Assembly: GCA_022432975.1 (NCBI GenBank)
Contig: CM039511.1
Coordinates: 24,667,153-24,731,152 of the forward strand
Origin: Begonia masoniana
Lineage: Eukaryota > Streptophyta > Magnoliopsida > Cucurbitales > Begoniaceae
Length of the DNA stretch: 64,000 nt
Reading direction: 5' to 3'
Positions 34,373 through 46,808 of this stretch are shown here, one piece after another. Each line of letters opens with the position of its first letter. Positions within the stretch are counted from its first letter, which is position 1. Position numbers and translations under genes: made by a program. The notes below the pieces were generated by a model. That model had not been told where the DNA came from and did not search any database. It worked only from the letters and a program-made list of their open reading frames with translations.

Positions 34373-36015
34373 TGTAACGCCCGGTTTTTACGGGATTTTA
34401 TTATTCCAATATATAATGGCATTTTGTAAATATTTTAAATTAAGTTTGTTTTGCGAACGGAAAGTTTTAATGGAGCCCTAACAATAATTTGGAATTATTG
34501 GTAAAATGAGAAAAATTTTGAGAAGACGGATCGATAGATCAATTAACGAAATCAGAGAAGTATTAATAGAAAATTGACTAAAGGGCAAAACAGTCATTTG
34601 ATAGGTTAAATTTATTAAAAACTTAAAATTCTCTCCATCCTTGAACACTTCACGATTTCTCCTCTGCGAAAATCACTCCCAGGCGACTCTCTCTCTCTCT
34701 CTCTGGCAATTTCTCACGCCCTCCCTCCGTTTCTCTTCAACGCCAGCCAATTCTCTACCAATCGACTCGAGTTCTTCACGTTTCTTTCTCCAAACAACGT
34801 CCTAGGTAAGAATCTATAATTTTGGAGCTTTAGTTCTCGATTTCTAAGTCGTTAAACGATTAGGTTTTCGTTAAATTAGTCGAGTTTTGTTAGAAACGGC
34901 TAGGTTTACCCTATTTATGACCTTGGTGGACGTATTTGTGAGTGATGGATGTAGCTGGGCAATTTAATGGTATTTATTGTGAAATTTGGTGGTTTGAGGC
35001 TTTAAAGACTCCATTAATGGGGTTTTAATGTTTTGAGCGCAAATTGCTCGATGAAATGCCTCAATGAGTTAAAATAGAGTTTTAGGGAGATTTCCTTTAG
35101 CTAAGAGGTTCGTTAGTCTTCGAAATTCAATGTTCTAGGCCTGATTATAATGATGGTTTCTATGAATTGGTTTAGGTGAACAACGCTCGTGGACGGAGCT
35201 GGGTGTGCTACGGACGCGAGGTAAGTCTTTGTGACTCGCTTAGCTGATCCGGTCTACACCATAGGAGAGTTTATTGATCGAGGATGTTTGGTGAAATTAT
35301 TGTTTAGTGTAGGTTGGATGGGTAGTCTAGGATAATTGTTATGTTAGAACGTTTTTCATTAGGTTCTATGTATTGTTTATGTTTTCTTTACTTTTATTAC
35401 ACAAATCCATGTCCATGCATCATGTTTTACGAACTAGCACGAAAAATGAATTTCCGCATACGTTTTCATGAAAATAAATGACTAATAAAAGATATGAATG
35501 TATGTAATTACGGTCATGTCGGGGTGGGGTTCAGACATAGCTGTCCTGAGAGGAGGAGCATGTTTTTCCCCTAGTAGATGGAAAGGGCTATCTAACAGCC
35601 AGATGTGCCCTCTCCATCTGGTGAGAGTGTAACACCCGAGTTTTTCGGGTTTCCGCTCTAAGGGTATTTTCATAAATAAGTAATATAGGTATGTTTCGTG
35701 AGCAGGAGGTTTGGTTATGGCCCTAGGAATTAATGAGAATTTTTAGAGGAATAAGTAAATTTGGAGAAACCGAAAGGATAGACTAATTAACGAAATAAGC
35801 AAAGAATTGAGTGAAGGACAAACTTATAATTTGTAGGTTAAGAAATTTATTATAAGCCAAAATATCCCTCATTTCTCTCATTTCTTTCCTTCTCCTACGT
35901 GAGCTCCCTCTCCCTCACGATTTTCTCTTCTCCCACTCCATTTCTCTTCAACGTTGATCGTGCTCCTCCGTTCCAGTGATTTCTCCTCCATTTTCTTCCC
36001 CAAATTGATACTCAA

Positions 36016-37059
36016 GGTAAGTCCTAAGTTTTAGGCAAGTATAATTTTCGTTTTAGGGTGATTTCGGTTTAGGGTTTTGTGAGAAATTGGGGGTTTTAGT
36101 AGAAATCGATAGTTTGACAATATTAATGTCCAATAGTGTTGTATTTATGACTATTATGGTAGTTTGTGTGAATTAATGGTGTGGGTTGATGTTTAAGGTT
36201 AAGTTTTGGTTGTTGGAAGGTTGTTGGAAGCCATTCATGGAGTTTTTGAATTAGTGAGCACAATGTGCTCAACAAAAGGCCCGAATAAAGTGAGCATGAG
36301 TTTTTAAGAAAAATGTCTTAGCTCGGGATTTTGTTTAGCTTTGAATTGGATGATTTAGACACGATACTAATAACGTGTAATGGAAATGCCTTAGGTAACC
36401 CAATCTCTCAAAGGACGGTGCTCGGCATAGCTAGGACTCCAGGTAAGTGGTGTTAAGTTTCCGGCCCTTACGGCCCTACGTCATATCGATGTTAGGAACT
36501 AAATGTCTTAATGATGTTTTCATGATTTAAGGGTTTTAAGGAGTCGGGTAGACTAGGTAGTTTCCTAATAGTGGTTGGTTAGGCTCGTTTATGTACGTTA
36601 TGAATGTTTGGATGATTGGTTGTAGCACTATTTTCATGAATCGTGTTTTCTTCTTTAAGATTAATGAAATGTTTACGCATGCACGTTTTCAAGTAAACGA
36701 AGTAAAGTAAGTAAAGTTGGAGGATGAGTAGGGCACAGTGTACGTTAATGGCAACTCAGAGCACGATATTATGTTAATGGCAACTCAGGGCACGATATTA
36801 TGTTAATGGCAACTCATGGCAAGTGTTTGGTCTACAGGGTAGACGAGGTGGTGCCTGTGCCTACTCATGCCTAATGATATATATGTATAAGCTACGTGAA
36901 ATGAATAAATGAAAAATGTACATGTTTTGAAAAACCATGCATTATGTATACTCATGTTTTAGTGCAACTCTTTACTAAGCATTAGGCTTAATGTGTTTAT
37001 CGTATGATGTAGGTGACGATAACGAAGGTGAGGAACTTCCTCCTGATGATCAGGCATAG
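36016..37059 (+). other. Splice-like leader module of C 5' LTR
   Basis: The first block ends at 36016 (CTCAAG|GTAAGT). The second is 48 nt (36395-36442), with CCTTAG before and GTAAGT after. The third starts at 37013 after GATGTAG. Blocks two and three are open in one frame to TAG at 37057-37059, with LGIARTPGD and GEELPPDD. The 3' LTR copy has the same blocks at 44616, 44995-45042 and 45584. No AUG in frame is seen in the first block, and this copy has a TGA there. Confidence 0.55.
36745..36835. repeat. Short direct repeats (GTTAATGGCAACTCAGGGCA) in C LTR
   Basis: Three copies in the 5' LTR and two in the 3' LTR (45344-45390) of GTTAATGGCAACTCA with CACGATATTAT spacers, again between the second and third leader blocks. 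Confidence 0.8.
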
Positions 37060-37639
37060 TTAGTCGATGGACGGAGCTCGTGGCGACGGGATGTGTTTTG
37101 GCTAGGCGTGATGATCCGTGGGTATGCTCCTAGTCATTTTGTGGTAATTAGATGTAAGTTAGATGAACATTGGGTGTTTGATGGATTTTAGGGTGTAAGT
37201 AGAAGTTTAATATGTTGGAAATTTCGTATTGAATATTGGTTTGAAGTTATGTATTTCGGATAGATTATAAACCAATGTTTTGATGATTTTGATAGCTTCT
37301 GCTATGTATGGACGGATGTTGATGTAATAGATAGGATAGTGATGTTTGATGTGCATTTGGATGAATGTCAATGTTTGTTAATATTTTGATGAAAAAGAAT
37401 TGAGTTTTGGATGAGTTTTGGTGATTTGAAAGTAGGTTTGCGATTTTAAATCGAAATGGGTATTTTGTGTCGGGATTTGATGAGCTTGAATGTTCGGTTT
37501 ATGGATGGTGATGGAATTGGTATTGAATAGGTAGAGTTGGTTAAGTTTGGAAGTGATTAGAGGTGTTGATGAGGTACATAATGAAAAAAAAAAAGAGAAG
37601 AAAGGAAAAGAAAAAAAAAACTGTTTCACTGTAGCTCAC

Positions 37640-39110
37640 GTAGAATAGTGGTCGACCGCTATTGCAAGGTGTCGACCGAACTTACAAAGGAATGCAACCC
37701 GAGAGCAAAACTGTTTTTGCACTGTAGACCACTTAGATTAGGGGTCGACCGCTATTGCAAGGTGTCGACCGGTTCAGTACAACCAAAAAACCTAAGGGAT
37801 TGAAACCTTGGACGAGTCATTTTGGGTACGTTTAAGTTAGAGCCAAAATGTTGATAGATATGGATTGTAATGCCCGAGTCCGTTCTCTAACGAACGAAAC
37901 AAAAAAAAAAAAGAGAAGAAAGGAAAAGAAAAAAAAAAAGAGAAGAAAGGAAAAGAAAAAAAAAAAAGAGAAGAAAGGAAAAGAAAAAAAAAAAGAGAAG
38001 AAAGGAAAAGAAAAAAAAAAACTGTTTCACTGTAGCTCACGTAGAATAGTGGTCGACCGCTATTGCAAGGTGTCGACCGAAAGCTCTGGGGGTCGACCAG
38101 AGTGCTTTTTATAGTGTTAAACTTGAGATTTTGGTTAATTTTATCGTGTAACGAGTCTTCCACGCACAGTAGTCTTCCGCCGAATGAGGTTAATTGCCTC
38201 TAAACAAGTGAGGGTAATGGATTGAAACCTTGGACGAGTCATTTTGGGTACGTTTAAGTTAGAGCCAAAATGTTGATAGATATGGATTGTAATGCCCGAG
38301 TCCGTTCTCTAACGAACGAAACAAAAAAAAAAAAACTGTTTCACTGTAGCTCACGTAGAATAGTGGTCGACCGCTATTGCAAGGTGTCGACCGAAAGCTC
38401 TGGGGGTCGACCAGAGTGCTTTTTATAGTGTTAAACTTGAGATTTTGGTTAATTTTATCGTGTAACGAGTCTTCCACGCACAGTAGTCTTCCGCCGAATG
38501 AGGTTAATTGCCTCTAAACAAGTGAGGGTAATGGATTGAAACCTTGGACGAGTCATTTTGGGTACGTTTAAGTTAGAGCCAAAATGTTGATAGATATGGA
38601 TTGTAATGCCCGAGTCCGTTCTCTAACGAACGAAACAAAAAAAAAAAGAGAAGAAAGGAAAAGAAAAAAAAAAACTGTTTCACTGTAGCTCACGTAGAAT
38701 AGTGGTCGACCGCTATTGCAAGGTGTCGACCGCTATTGCAAGGTGTCGACCGAAAGCTCTGGGGGTCGACCAGAGTGCTTTTTATAGTGTTAAACTTGAG
38801 ATTTTGGTTAATTTTATCGTGTAACGAGTCTTCCACGCACAGTAGTCTTCCGCCGAATGAGGTTAATTGCCTCTAAACAAGTGAGGGTAATGGATTGAAA
38901 CCTTGGACGAGTCATTTTGGGTACGTTTAAGTTAGAGCCAAAATGTTGATAGATATGGATTGTAATGCCCGAGTCCGTTCTCTAACGAACGAAACAAAAA
39001 AAAAAAGAGAAGAAAGGAAAAGAAAAAAAAAAACTGTTTCACTGTAGCTCACGTAGAATAGTGGTCGACCGCTATTGCAAGGTGTCGACCGAAAGCTCTG
39101 GGGGTCGACC
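37640..39110. repeat. GGTCGACC palindrome clusters in C 5' LTR
   Basis: GTGGTCGACCGCTATTGCAA, GGTGTCGACCG and GGGGTCGACCAGAG recur in each tandem unit. They occupy the position of the GATCGATC clusters in other families. Confidence 0.8.
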
Positions 39111-39489
39111 AGAGTGCTTTTTATAGTGTTAAACTTGAGATTTTGGTTAATTTTATCGTGTAACGAGTCTTCCACGCACAGTAGTCTTCCGCCGAATGAG
39201 GTTAATTGCCTCTAAACAAGTGAGGGTAATGGATTGAAACCTTGGACGAGTCATTTTGGGTACGTTTAAGTTAGAGCCAAAATGTTGATAGATATGGATT
39301 GTAATGCCCGAGTCCGTTCTCTAACGAACGAAACAAAAAAAAGGGAATGGACAAAGGATGAATGAAACTATGAACGAAAAATACAATGAAAGAAAAAAAA
39401 ATTTACGTGAACTATTTGAGGGTTTAAAGTTAAGATTACGTCATGGTCTGTCCGTGGCGGCCCTGATCGGATTGGGGTCGTCACAGTTA

Positions 39490-39501
39490 TGGTATCAGAG
39501 C
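39490..39501 (+). promoter_or_regulatory. Primer-binding site of C (tRNA-iMet)
   Basis: Exact TGGTATCAGAGC, 4 bases from the LTR end at 39485. Confidence 0.95.
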
Positions 39502-39648
39502 GATTGAGTTTTAAATGCGATTCTGAGGATTGCCTGTCAAAACACACTGCCGCACGGGAACTCTCCATCGACTGTAAGTGTTTAAGTTTTAGTATGATTC
39601 CTAGATATTTATATTGTTATATTGTCTAATGTGCCTAGGAAGGAGAAA

Positions 39649-40301
39649 ATGCCGATAGCACCCAGACAAGATGATGAAATCCCTAATAGCCAACTAATGG
39701 AAATAGAACGTCAACAGTCCGAACAAATAGGAATATTACTCAATAGGGATGGAAACGGTGGTGGACATGGTAGCAATTCCCGTGAATTAAGTGGAGAGTG
39801 GTTCAGACGGCTTAGGCCCCCAACTTTCGTTGGACAGTCCTCGGATCCCACTAGTGCCGAAGAGTGGATCCGCAAACTTGAAAGCATGTTCACTTATGCG
39901 AAGGTAGAGGAAGCGGACAAGGTAACATGTGCAGTGTTCAATCTGGAGAAGGATGCCGTATTCTGGTGGGATTCTGTGATGGTCACTACGGATGTGGGGG
40001 TTATGACATGGCAGAGATTCAAAACAATATTTTACAACAAGTATTTCAACCGGGCCCTTCATGCTAACAAGAGGGCCAAGTTTTCTCAGCTACGCCAGAC
40101 AGGATCTGTGGCCGAGTATGTGCGCAGGTTTGAATCATTGTCTAGATACGCAGGTATGATGGTCAGCGATGAGGAAGATAAAATATACCAGTTTGTTCAA
40201 GGTTTGAAATTGGAGATTTTGAAGGGGTGAAGACGACAGAAGTTGAAGATATGTCGTATCATTGAGTTGTAGCCAAGGCCCTCGAGCTTGATGACATTGA
40301 A
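39649..40301 (+). pseudogene. gag of C with frameshift
   Basis: The first in-frame ATG is at 39649. The capsid domain is intact to LKLEILKG (WFRRLRPPTFVGQSSDPTSA, FWWDSVMVTTDVGVMTWQRF, SLSRYAGMMVSDEEDKIYQF). A stop TGA at 40228-40230 marks a frameshift; the following sequence continues the alignment in another frame (VVAKALELDD) after a TGA near 40265. The distal part joins the frame of 40302-41459. Confidence 0.88.
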
Positions 40302-41459
40302 ATGAAACTGCAGCGGCAGAGAGATGTGCCGAGAAGGTTCATTAGAGAGGTGCAACCGCAGCAGAATAGAGGATGGCAGCCACAACCACAACGTGGTGTC
40401 AAACGGGCGAATGAGACGCCTAGAGCTCAAGAAAAGGGCAAACGCCCTCAAGGGGCACCACTGGCTCCTTTGTGCTCGATCTGTCAGAAATATCATCCGG
40501 GCGATTGTAAGTTATATACGGGCCAATGCTTTAGGTGTGATAAGGTGGGACATAAGGCCGTAGATTGTCCTGGATCGGCCAAGAGACCCCCGGGTGGTCC
40601 TCCTAGGATCTTTGCTCTTATTAAAGATGAGGAAGCTGCTCAGCCTTCTGTTGTTTCAGGCATTGTTCTGGTTTGTGGACATGCAGCTCACGTTTTAATT
40701 GACACGGGGGCAACCCACTCATTCATAGCACAGTATTATGTATCTAAGTGGAAACTACATTCCGCCCCAGCTGATCGTGGTTATAGTGTCATTTTGCCCT
40801 CCGGGGAGCTTTTATGTTCCGACCAAGCAATACAGGGAGAGGTTATATCTATTGGTGGTCGGCAGCTTTATGCGAACCTGATCGTCATATGTATGAAGGG
40901 GTACGATGTAATCTTGGGCATGGATTGGTTGTTTTGGCATTATGCCACAATCAATTGTCGGTCGGGTGTGGTAGATTTTAGACCCCCAAATGGGGAAGAT
41001 TATTTCTTTCGAGCGACCCTCCGTTCAAGTAGGATGCCTCTAGTAACGTCGATGTGTGCCCTCTACTCAATAAAACCTAGATGTTTCAGTTTTATAGCGA
41101 GTATTGTGGATGTACGAATGCAAGATGAATTAAAGCTATGTGACATTTTGGTAGTTGATATCCTTAAGGAAGTGTTCTTAGACGAGTTGCCTAGCTTGCC
41201 TGTGAATGCCCTATATTCAATGAAGCATGGATGTTTTGGATTTATAGCAAGCGTTGAGGAAGTGAACATGCAAAATGAGTTGAAGTTGTGTGACATTCCG
41301 GTAGTTAAGGACTTTACAGAAACGTTTCTGGACGAGCTACCCGGCTTGCCTCCAGATCAGGAAATAGAGTTCACTATTGAGATTATACCTGGTTCGTCGC
41401 CAGTGTCCAAGAATCCTTATAGAATGGCACCGATTGAACTGAAAGAGTTGTACGTCTAG
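40302..41459 (+). pseudogene. gag end, zinc knuckle and protease of C, with a duplicated linker
   Basis: The frame has a Gln-rich linker, the pattern CSICQKYHPGDC and the CCHC knuckle CFRCDKVGHKAVDC (about 40529-40570), then protease with [15 protein letters not shown] (about 40697-40740) and [14 protein letters not shown]. Between protease and RT a block of about 165 bp is duplicated in tandem: FIASIVDVRMQDELKLCDI and later FIASVEEVNMQNELKLCDI, each followed by FLDELP. It ends at TAG 41457-41459, where E and B have a Gln codon. Confidence 0.9.
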
Positions 41460-43022
41460 CTGAAGGAGCTAAAAGACAAGGGTTTTGTAGGACCGAGCGT
41501 TTCTCCTTGGGGAGCTCCAGTCTTGTTCGTGAAAAAGAAAGATGGTTCCCTAAGAATGTGCGTGGATTACCGAGAGTTGAATAAACTAACCATCAGAAAT
41601 AAGTATTCACTACCGAGGATTGATGACTTGTTTGACCAGTTGCAAGGGGCCAGTGTGTTCTCGAAGGTCGATTTACGATCAGGATACCATCAATTGAAGA
41701 TTAAGGCCGAGGATATACCAAAGACCGCTTTTAGAACACGTTATGGGCACTATGAATTTAGGGTTATGTCCTTCGGTTTAACGAATGCTCTGGCAGCTTT
41801 TATGGATCTCATGAACCGAGTGTTTCGGGAGTTCCTAGATAAGTTTGTGATAGTGTTCATAGACGACATTCTGATATATTCCCGAAATGACGAAGAACAT
41901 GAGAAGCACTTGAGGGCTATTTTGGAGACGTTGAAGCGGCACCAATTGTATGCTAAGTTTTCTAAGTGCGGATTTTGGCTGAATCAGGTGAACTTCTTAG
42001 GCCACGTAATTTCAAAAGAAGGAGTTTCAATAGATTCGGCTAAGGTTCAAGCCGTGAAGGAGTGGCCTCAGCCGGGGAATGCAAGTGAAGTGCGAAGTTT
42101 TATAGGCCTGGCTGGGTATTATCGGAAGTTTATTGAAGGGTTTTCAATCATCGCCAAACCCCTTACGAATTTAACGAAGAAGGAAGTGAAATATGTGTGG
42201 TCTAAGGCATGTGAAGAAAGTTTTCAGACCTTGAAGCAAAAGTTGACCACAGCGCCATTGTTGATTCTGCCTGTGGAGAATGGAACATTCAGTATCTATT
42301 GTGACGCGTCCAAAATAGGGTTAGGATGCGTGTTGATGCAGGACGGAAAGGTAATTGCCTACGCCTCTAGGCAATTGAAGACGTATGAGCAGAACTATCA
42401 GACGCATGACTTAGAATTGGCAGCGGTGATATTTACATTGAAAATATGGAGGCACTACCTTTACGGTCAAAAGTGTGAGATGTTTTCTGACCATAAGAGT
42501 TTGAGGTATCTTTTTACACAGAAAGATTTAAACATGAGGCAAAGGAGATGGTTGGAATTTGTGAAGGATTACGACTTTGAAATCAAGTATCATCCAGGAA
42601 AGGCGAATACGGTGGCCGACGCATTGAGTAGGATGCCTAAGACCAAGGAGTCAGCCGCTTGCTGTATGCCAGCTTCATTGAGAAAGGAGATTCAGAGGTA
42701 TGAACTTGAAGTAGTTTCTGAGCTTTCGACCCTACTTGCTGATTTGACTATACGGCCTACTCTTTTGGACAAAATTAAGGAGGCTCAACAGATGGACTCG
42801 GAAGAAAAGGAAGCTATTGTGACCAAATTGACTGATACGTCTTCCAAATTCAGTTATTCGGAGGATGGCATTCTGAAGTTTCGGGACCGTTGGTATGTTC
42901 TGAAGGATGAAGAGTTGAGGAAGTTGATTTTGGCAGAGGTACATTCATCATCGTTCTCAGTGCATCCGGGTAACACCAAGATGTATCGAGATTTGAGAGT
43001 GCTTTATTGGTGGCCAAAATGA
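41460..43022 (+). pseudogene. reverse transcriptase, RNase H and integrase start of C
   Basis: From [20 protein letters not shown] the RT is complete, with [10 protein letters not shown] at about 41850-41880. The RNase H domain has [12 protein letters not shown] and the long [20 protein letters not shown] helix. The integrase zinc-finger region begins [19 protein letters not shown]. The frame ends with TGA at 43020-43022 because one or two bases are missing in an A run directly before KMKRDV. Confidence 0.9.
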
Positions 43023-44212
43023 AGCGTGATGTGGCCAGTTATGTACAATCCTGCCTAGTTTGCCAACAAGTTAAGGCAGAACACCAGAGACCAGGTGGGA
43101 TGCTACAACCTCTACTGATTCTTGAGTGGAAGTGGGATCATATTGCAATGGACTTTGTAGTTGGATTACCAAGGACAATAAAAGGGCATGACAGTATATG
43201 GGTCGTAGTCGATAGATTGACGAAGACGGCTCATTTCTTACCTGTAAAAATGACCTACACGATGAACCAGTTCGCAGAACTATATGTTCAAGAGATTATG
43301 AGGTTGCATGGGGTTCCTGTGTCAATTGTTTCTGATCGGGACCCCAGATTTACTTCGAGATTTTGGAAGAGTTTACAGAGCGCTATGGGTACTAAGTTAA
43401 CTTATAGCACGACCTTCCACCCACAGACTGACGGACAATCTGAAAGGACAATTCAGATACTTGAGGATATACTGAGAGCGTGCGTGCTAGAATTTCAAGC
43501 ATCTTGGAGCCGGTATTTACCGTTGGTTGAATTTGCGTATAATAACAGTTATCAGTCCACGATTGGTATGGCTCCGTACGAAGCGCTGTATGGCAGAAAG
43601 TGTAGGTCGCCACTATATTGGGATGAAGTGGGTGAAGCTAAGTTGATTGGACCTAAAATTTTACAACAGCTATCTGAGAAGGTTGCTCTGATCAGACAAA
43701 GAATGGAAACTGCACAAAGTCGCCAAAAGAGCTATGCAGATCAAAGGAGACGAGATTTGGAGTTTGTAGTTGGTGATGAAGTATTTTCGAAGGTTTCACC
43801 GTTCAAGGGCATGGTTCGCTTTGGTAAGAGAGGGAAGTTGAATCTACGGTTTGTTGGACCGTTCCCGATTACAGAAAGGATTGGAGCTACAACTTACAAG
43901 CTTCAGTTGCCATTGTTTATGGAGGGTGTTCATAATGTCTTCCACGTGTCAATGTTGAGGAAATGTGTACGAGATATGACGCACGTGGTAGAACCGATTA
44001 CTCTTGACATACAGCCGACCTTAACTTACGAAGAGAGGCCAGTGCAAATTATGGAGTACGCTGTGAAAGTTTTACGCAATAAGTCAATCCCACTGGTTAA
44101 GGTGTTGTGGAGGAACCAAAACGTAGAGGAAGCGACGTGGGATCGCCAACAGGATATGATGGAGAGATATCCAGAATTGTTCAGGTACGAAATTTTGGGG
44201 ACAAAATTCTAA
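43007..44212 (+). CDS. integrase and C-terminal tail of C (frame-shifted continuation)
   Basis: After the frameshift the integrase reads on without stops: [20 protein letters not shown] closes the zinc finger, then core motifs [36 protein letters not shown] and [18 protein letters not shown] hold the D-D-E triad. The C-terminal part ([36 protein letters not shown]) ends [16 protein letters not shown] and YPELFRYE with TAA at 44210-44212. Without the upstream frame it cannot be made as a normal polyprotein. Confidence 0.88.
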   Translation: MVAKMKRDVASYVQSCLVCQQVKAEHQRPGGMLQPLLILEWKWDHIAMDFVVGLPRTIKGHDSIWVVVDRLTKTAHFLPVKMTYTMNQFAELYVQEIMRLHGVPVSIVSDRDPRFTSRFWKSLQSAMGTKLTYSTTFHPQTDGQSERTIQILEDILRACVLEFQASWSRYLPLVEFAYNNSYQSTIGMAPYEALYGRKCRSPLYWDEVGEAKLIGPKILQQLSEKVALIRQRMETAQSRQKSYADQRRRDLEFVVGDEVFSKVSPFKGMVRFGKRGKLNLRFVGPFPITERIGATTYKLQLPLFMEGVHNVFHVSMLRKCVRDMTHVVEPITLDIQPTLTYEERPVQIMEYAVKVLRNKSIPLVKVLWRNQNVEEATWDRQQDMMERYPELFRYEILGTKF

Positions 44213-44227
44213 ATAAGGAGGGAAGGA
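44212..44227 (+). promoter_or_regulatory. Polypurine tract of C
   Basis: AATAAGGAGGGAAGGA lies next to the 3' LTR start TGTAACACCC at 44228. Confidence 0.88.
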
Positions 44228-46808
44228 TGTAACACCCAAGTTTTTCGGGTTTCCGCTCCAAGGGTATTTTTGTAAATAAGCAAAATAGGTCCATTTCGTG
44301 AGCGGGAGGTTTGGTTATGGCTCTAGGAATTAATGAGGATTTTTAGAGGAATAAGTAAATTTGGAGAAACCGAAAGGATAGACTAATTAACGAAATAAGC
44401 AAAGAATTGAGTGAAGGGCAAACTTATAATTTGTAGGTTAAGAAATTTATTATAAGCCAAAATATCCCTCATTTCTCTCATTTCTTTCCTTCTCCTACGT
44501 GAGCTCCCTCTCCCTCACGATTTTCTCTTCTCCCACTCCATTTCTCTTCAACGTTGATCGTGCTCCTCCGTTCCGGCGATTTCTCCTCCATTTTCTTCCC
44601 CAAATTGATACTCAAGGTAAGTCCTAAGTTTTAGGCAAGTATAATTTTCGTTTTAGGGTGATTTCGGTTTAGGGTTTTGTGAGAAATTAGAGGTTTTAGT
44701 AGAAATCGATGGTTTGACAATATTAATGCCCAATAGTGTTGTATTTATGACCATTATGGTAGTTTGTGTGAATTAATGGTGTGGGTTGATGTTTAAGGTT
44801 AAGTTTTGGTTGTTGGAAGGTTGTTGGAAGCTATTAATGGAGTTTTTGAATTAGTGAGCACAATGTGCTCAACAAAAAGCCCGAATAAAGTGAGTATGAG
44901 TTTTTAAGAAAAATGTCTTAGCTCGGGATTTTGTTTAGCTTTGAATTGGATGATTTAGACTCGATACTAATAACGTGTATTGGAAATGCCTTAGGTAACC
45001 CAAGCTCTCAAAGGACCGTGCTCGGCATAGCTAGGATTCTAGGTAAGTGGTGTTAGGTTTCCGGCCCTTACGGCCCTACGTCATATCGATGTTGAGAACT
45101 AAATGTCTTAATGATGTTTTCATGATTTAAGGGTTTTAAGGAGTCGGGTAGACTAGGTAATTTCCTAATAGTTGTTGGTTAGGCTCGTTTATGTACGTTA
45201 TGAATGTTTGGATGATTGGTTGTAGCACTATTTTCATGAATCGTGTTTTCTTCTTTAAGATTAATGAAATGTTTACGCATGCACGTTTTCAAGGAAACGA
45301 AGTAAAGTAAGTAAAGTTGGAGGATGAGTAGGGCACAGTGTACGTTAATGGCAACTCAGGGCACGATATTATGTTAATGGCAACTCATGGCAAGTGTTTG
45401 GTCTATAGGGTAGACGAGGTGGTGCCTGTGCCTACTCATGCCTAATGATATATATGTATAAGCTACGTGAAATGAATAAATGAAAAATATACATGTTTTG
45501 AAAAACCATGCATTATGTATACTCATGTTTTAGTGCACCTCTTTACTAAGCATTAGGCTTAATGTGTTTATCGTATGATGTAGGTGACGATAACGAAGGT
45601 GAGGAACTTCCTCCTGATGATCAGGCATAGTTAGTCGATGGACGGAGCTCGTGGCGACGGGATGTGTTTTGGCTAGGCGTGATGATCCGTAGGTATGCTC
45701 CGAGTCATTTTGTGGTAATTAGATGTAAGTTAGATGAACATTGGGTGTTTGATGGATTTTAGGGTATAAGTAGAAGTTTAATATGTTGGAAATTTCGTAT
45801 TGAATATTGGTTTGAAGTTATGTATTTCGGATAGATTATAAACCAATGTTTTGATGATTTTGATAGCTTCTGCTATGTATGGATGGATGTTGATGTAATA
45901 GATAGGATAGTGATGTTTGATGTGCATTTGGATGAATGTCAATGTTTGTTAATATTTTGATGAAAAAGAATTGAGTTTTGGATGAGTTTTGGTGATTTGG
46001 AAGTAGGTTTGCGATTTTAAATCGAAATGGGTATTTTGTGTCGGGATTTGATGAGCTTGAATGTTCGGTTTATGGATGGTGATGGAATTGGTATTGAATA
46101 GGTAGAGTTGGTTAAGTTTGGAAGTGATTGGAGGTGTTGATGAGGTACATAATGAAAAAAAAAAAAAAAGAGAAGAAAGGAAAAGAAAAAAAAAAACTGT
46201 TTCACTGTAGCTCACGTAGAATAGTGGTCGACCGCTATTGCAAGGTGTCGACCGAACTTACAAAGGAATGCAACCCGAGAGCAAAACTGTTTTTGCACTG
46301 TAGACCACTTAGATTAGGGGTCGACCGCTATTGCAAGGTATCGACCGGTTTCAGTACAACCAAAAACCAGAACCTTTTTGGTGGTCGACCACTGTTATGA
46401 AGTGTCGACCGAAAGCTCTGGGGGTCAACCAGAGTTCTTTTTATAGTGTTAAACTTGAGATTTTGGTTAATTTTATCGTGTAACGAGTCTTCCACGCACA
46501 GTAGTCTTCCGCCGAATGAGGTTAATTGCCTCTAAACAAGTGATGGTAATGGATTGAAACCTTAGACGAGTCATTTTGGGTACGTTTAAGTTAGAGCCAA
46601 AATGTTGATAGATATGGATTGTAATGCCCGAGTCCGTTCTCTAACGAGCGAAACAAAAAAAAAAGGGAATGGACAAAGGATGAATGAAACTATGAACGAA
46701 AAATACAATGAAAGAAAAAAAAAATTTACATGAACTATTTGAGGGTTTAAAGTTAAGATTACGTCATGGTCTGTCTGTGGCGGCCCTGATCGGGTTGGGG
46801 TCGTCACA
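44228..46808 (+). repeat. 3' LTR of C (2581 bp)
   Basis: It starts TGTAACACCCAAG and ends GGTCGTCACA, with one copy of the unit expanded in the 5' LTR. It retains a segment (about 46366-46420, with GGTCGACCACTGTTATGAAG) that the 5' LTR lost at its first expansion junction. Confidence 0.93.

Larger units (their letters stand above)
35628..39485 (+). repeat. 5' LTR of C (3858 bp, tandemly expanded)
   Basis: It starts TGTAACACCCG and ends GGTCGTCACA. A unit of about 315-425 bp beginning near TTGAAACCTTGGACGAGTCA is present five times (37799, 38223, 38538, 38895, 39237), whereas the 3' LTR has it once (46554). Each unit carries GTCGACC palindromes, a CTCTGG..CCAGAG stem and an A-rich GAGAAGAAAGGAAAAG tract of variable copy number. 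Confidence 0.93.
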
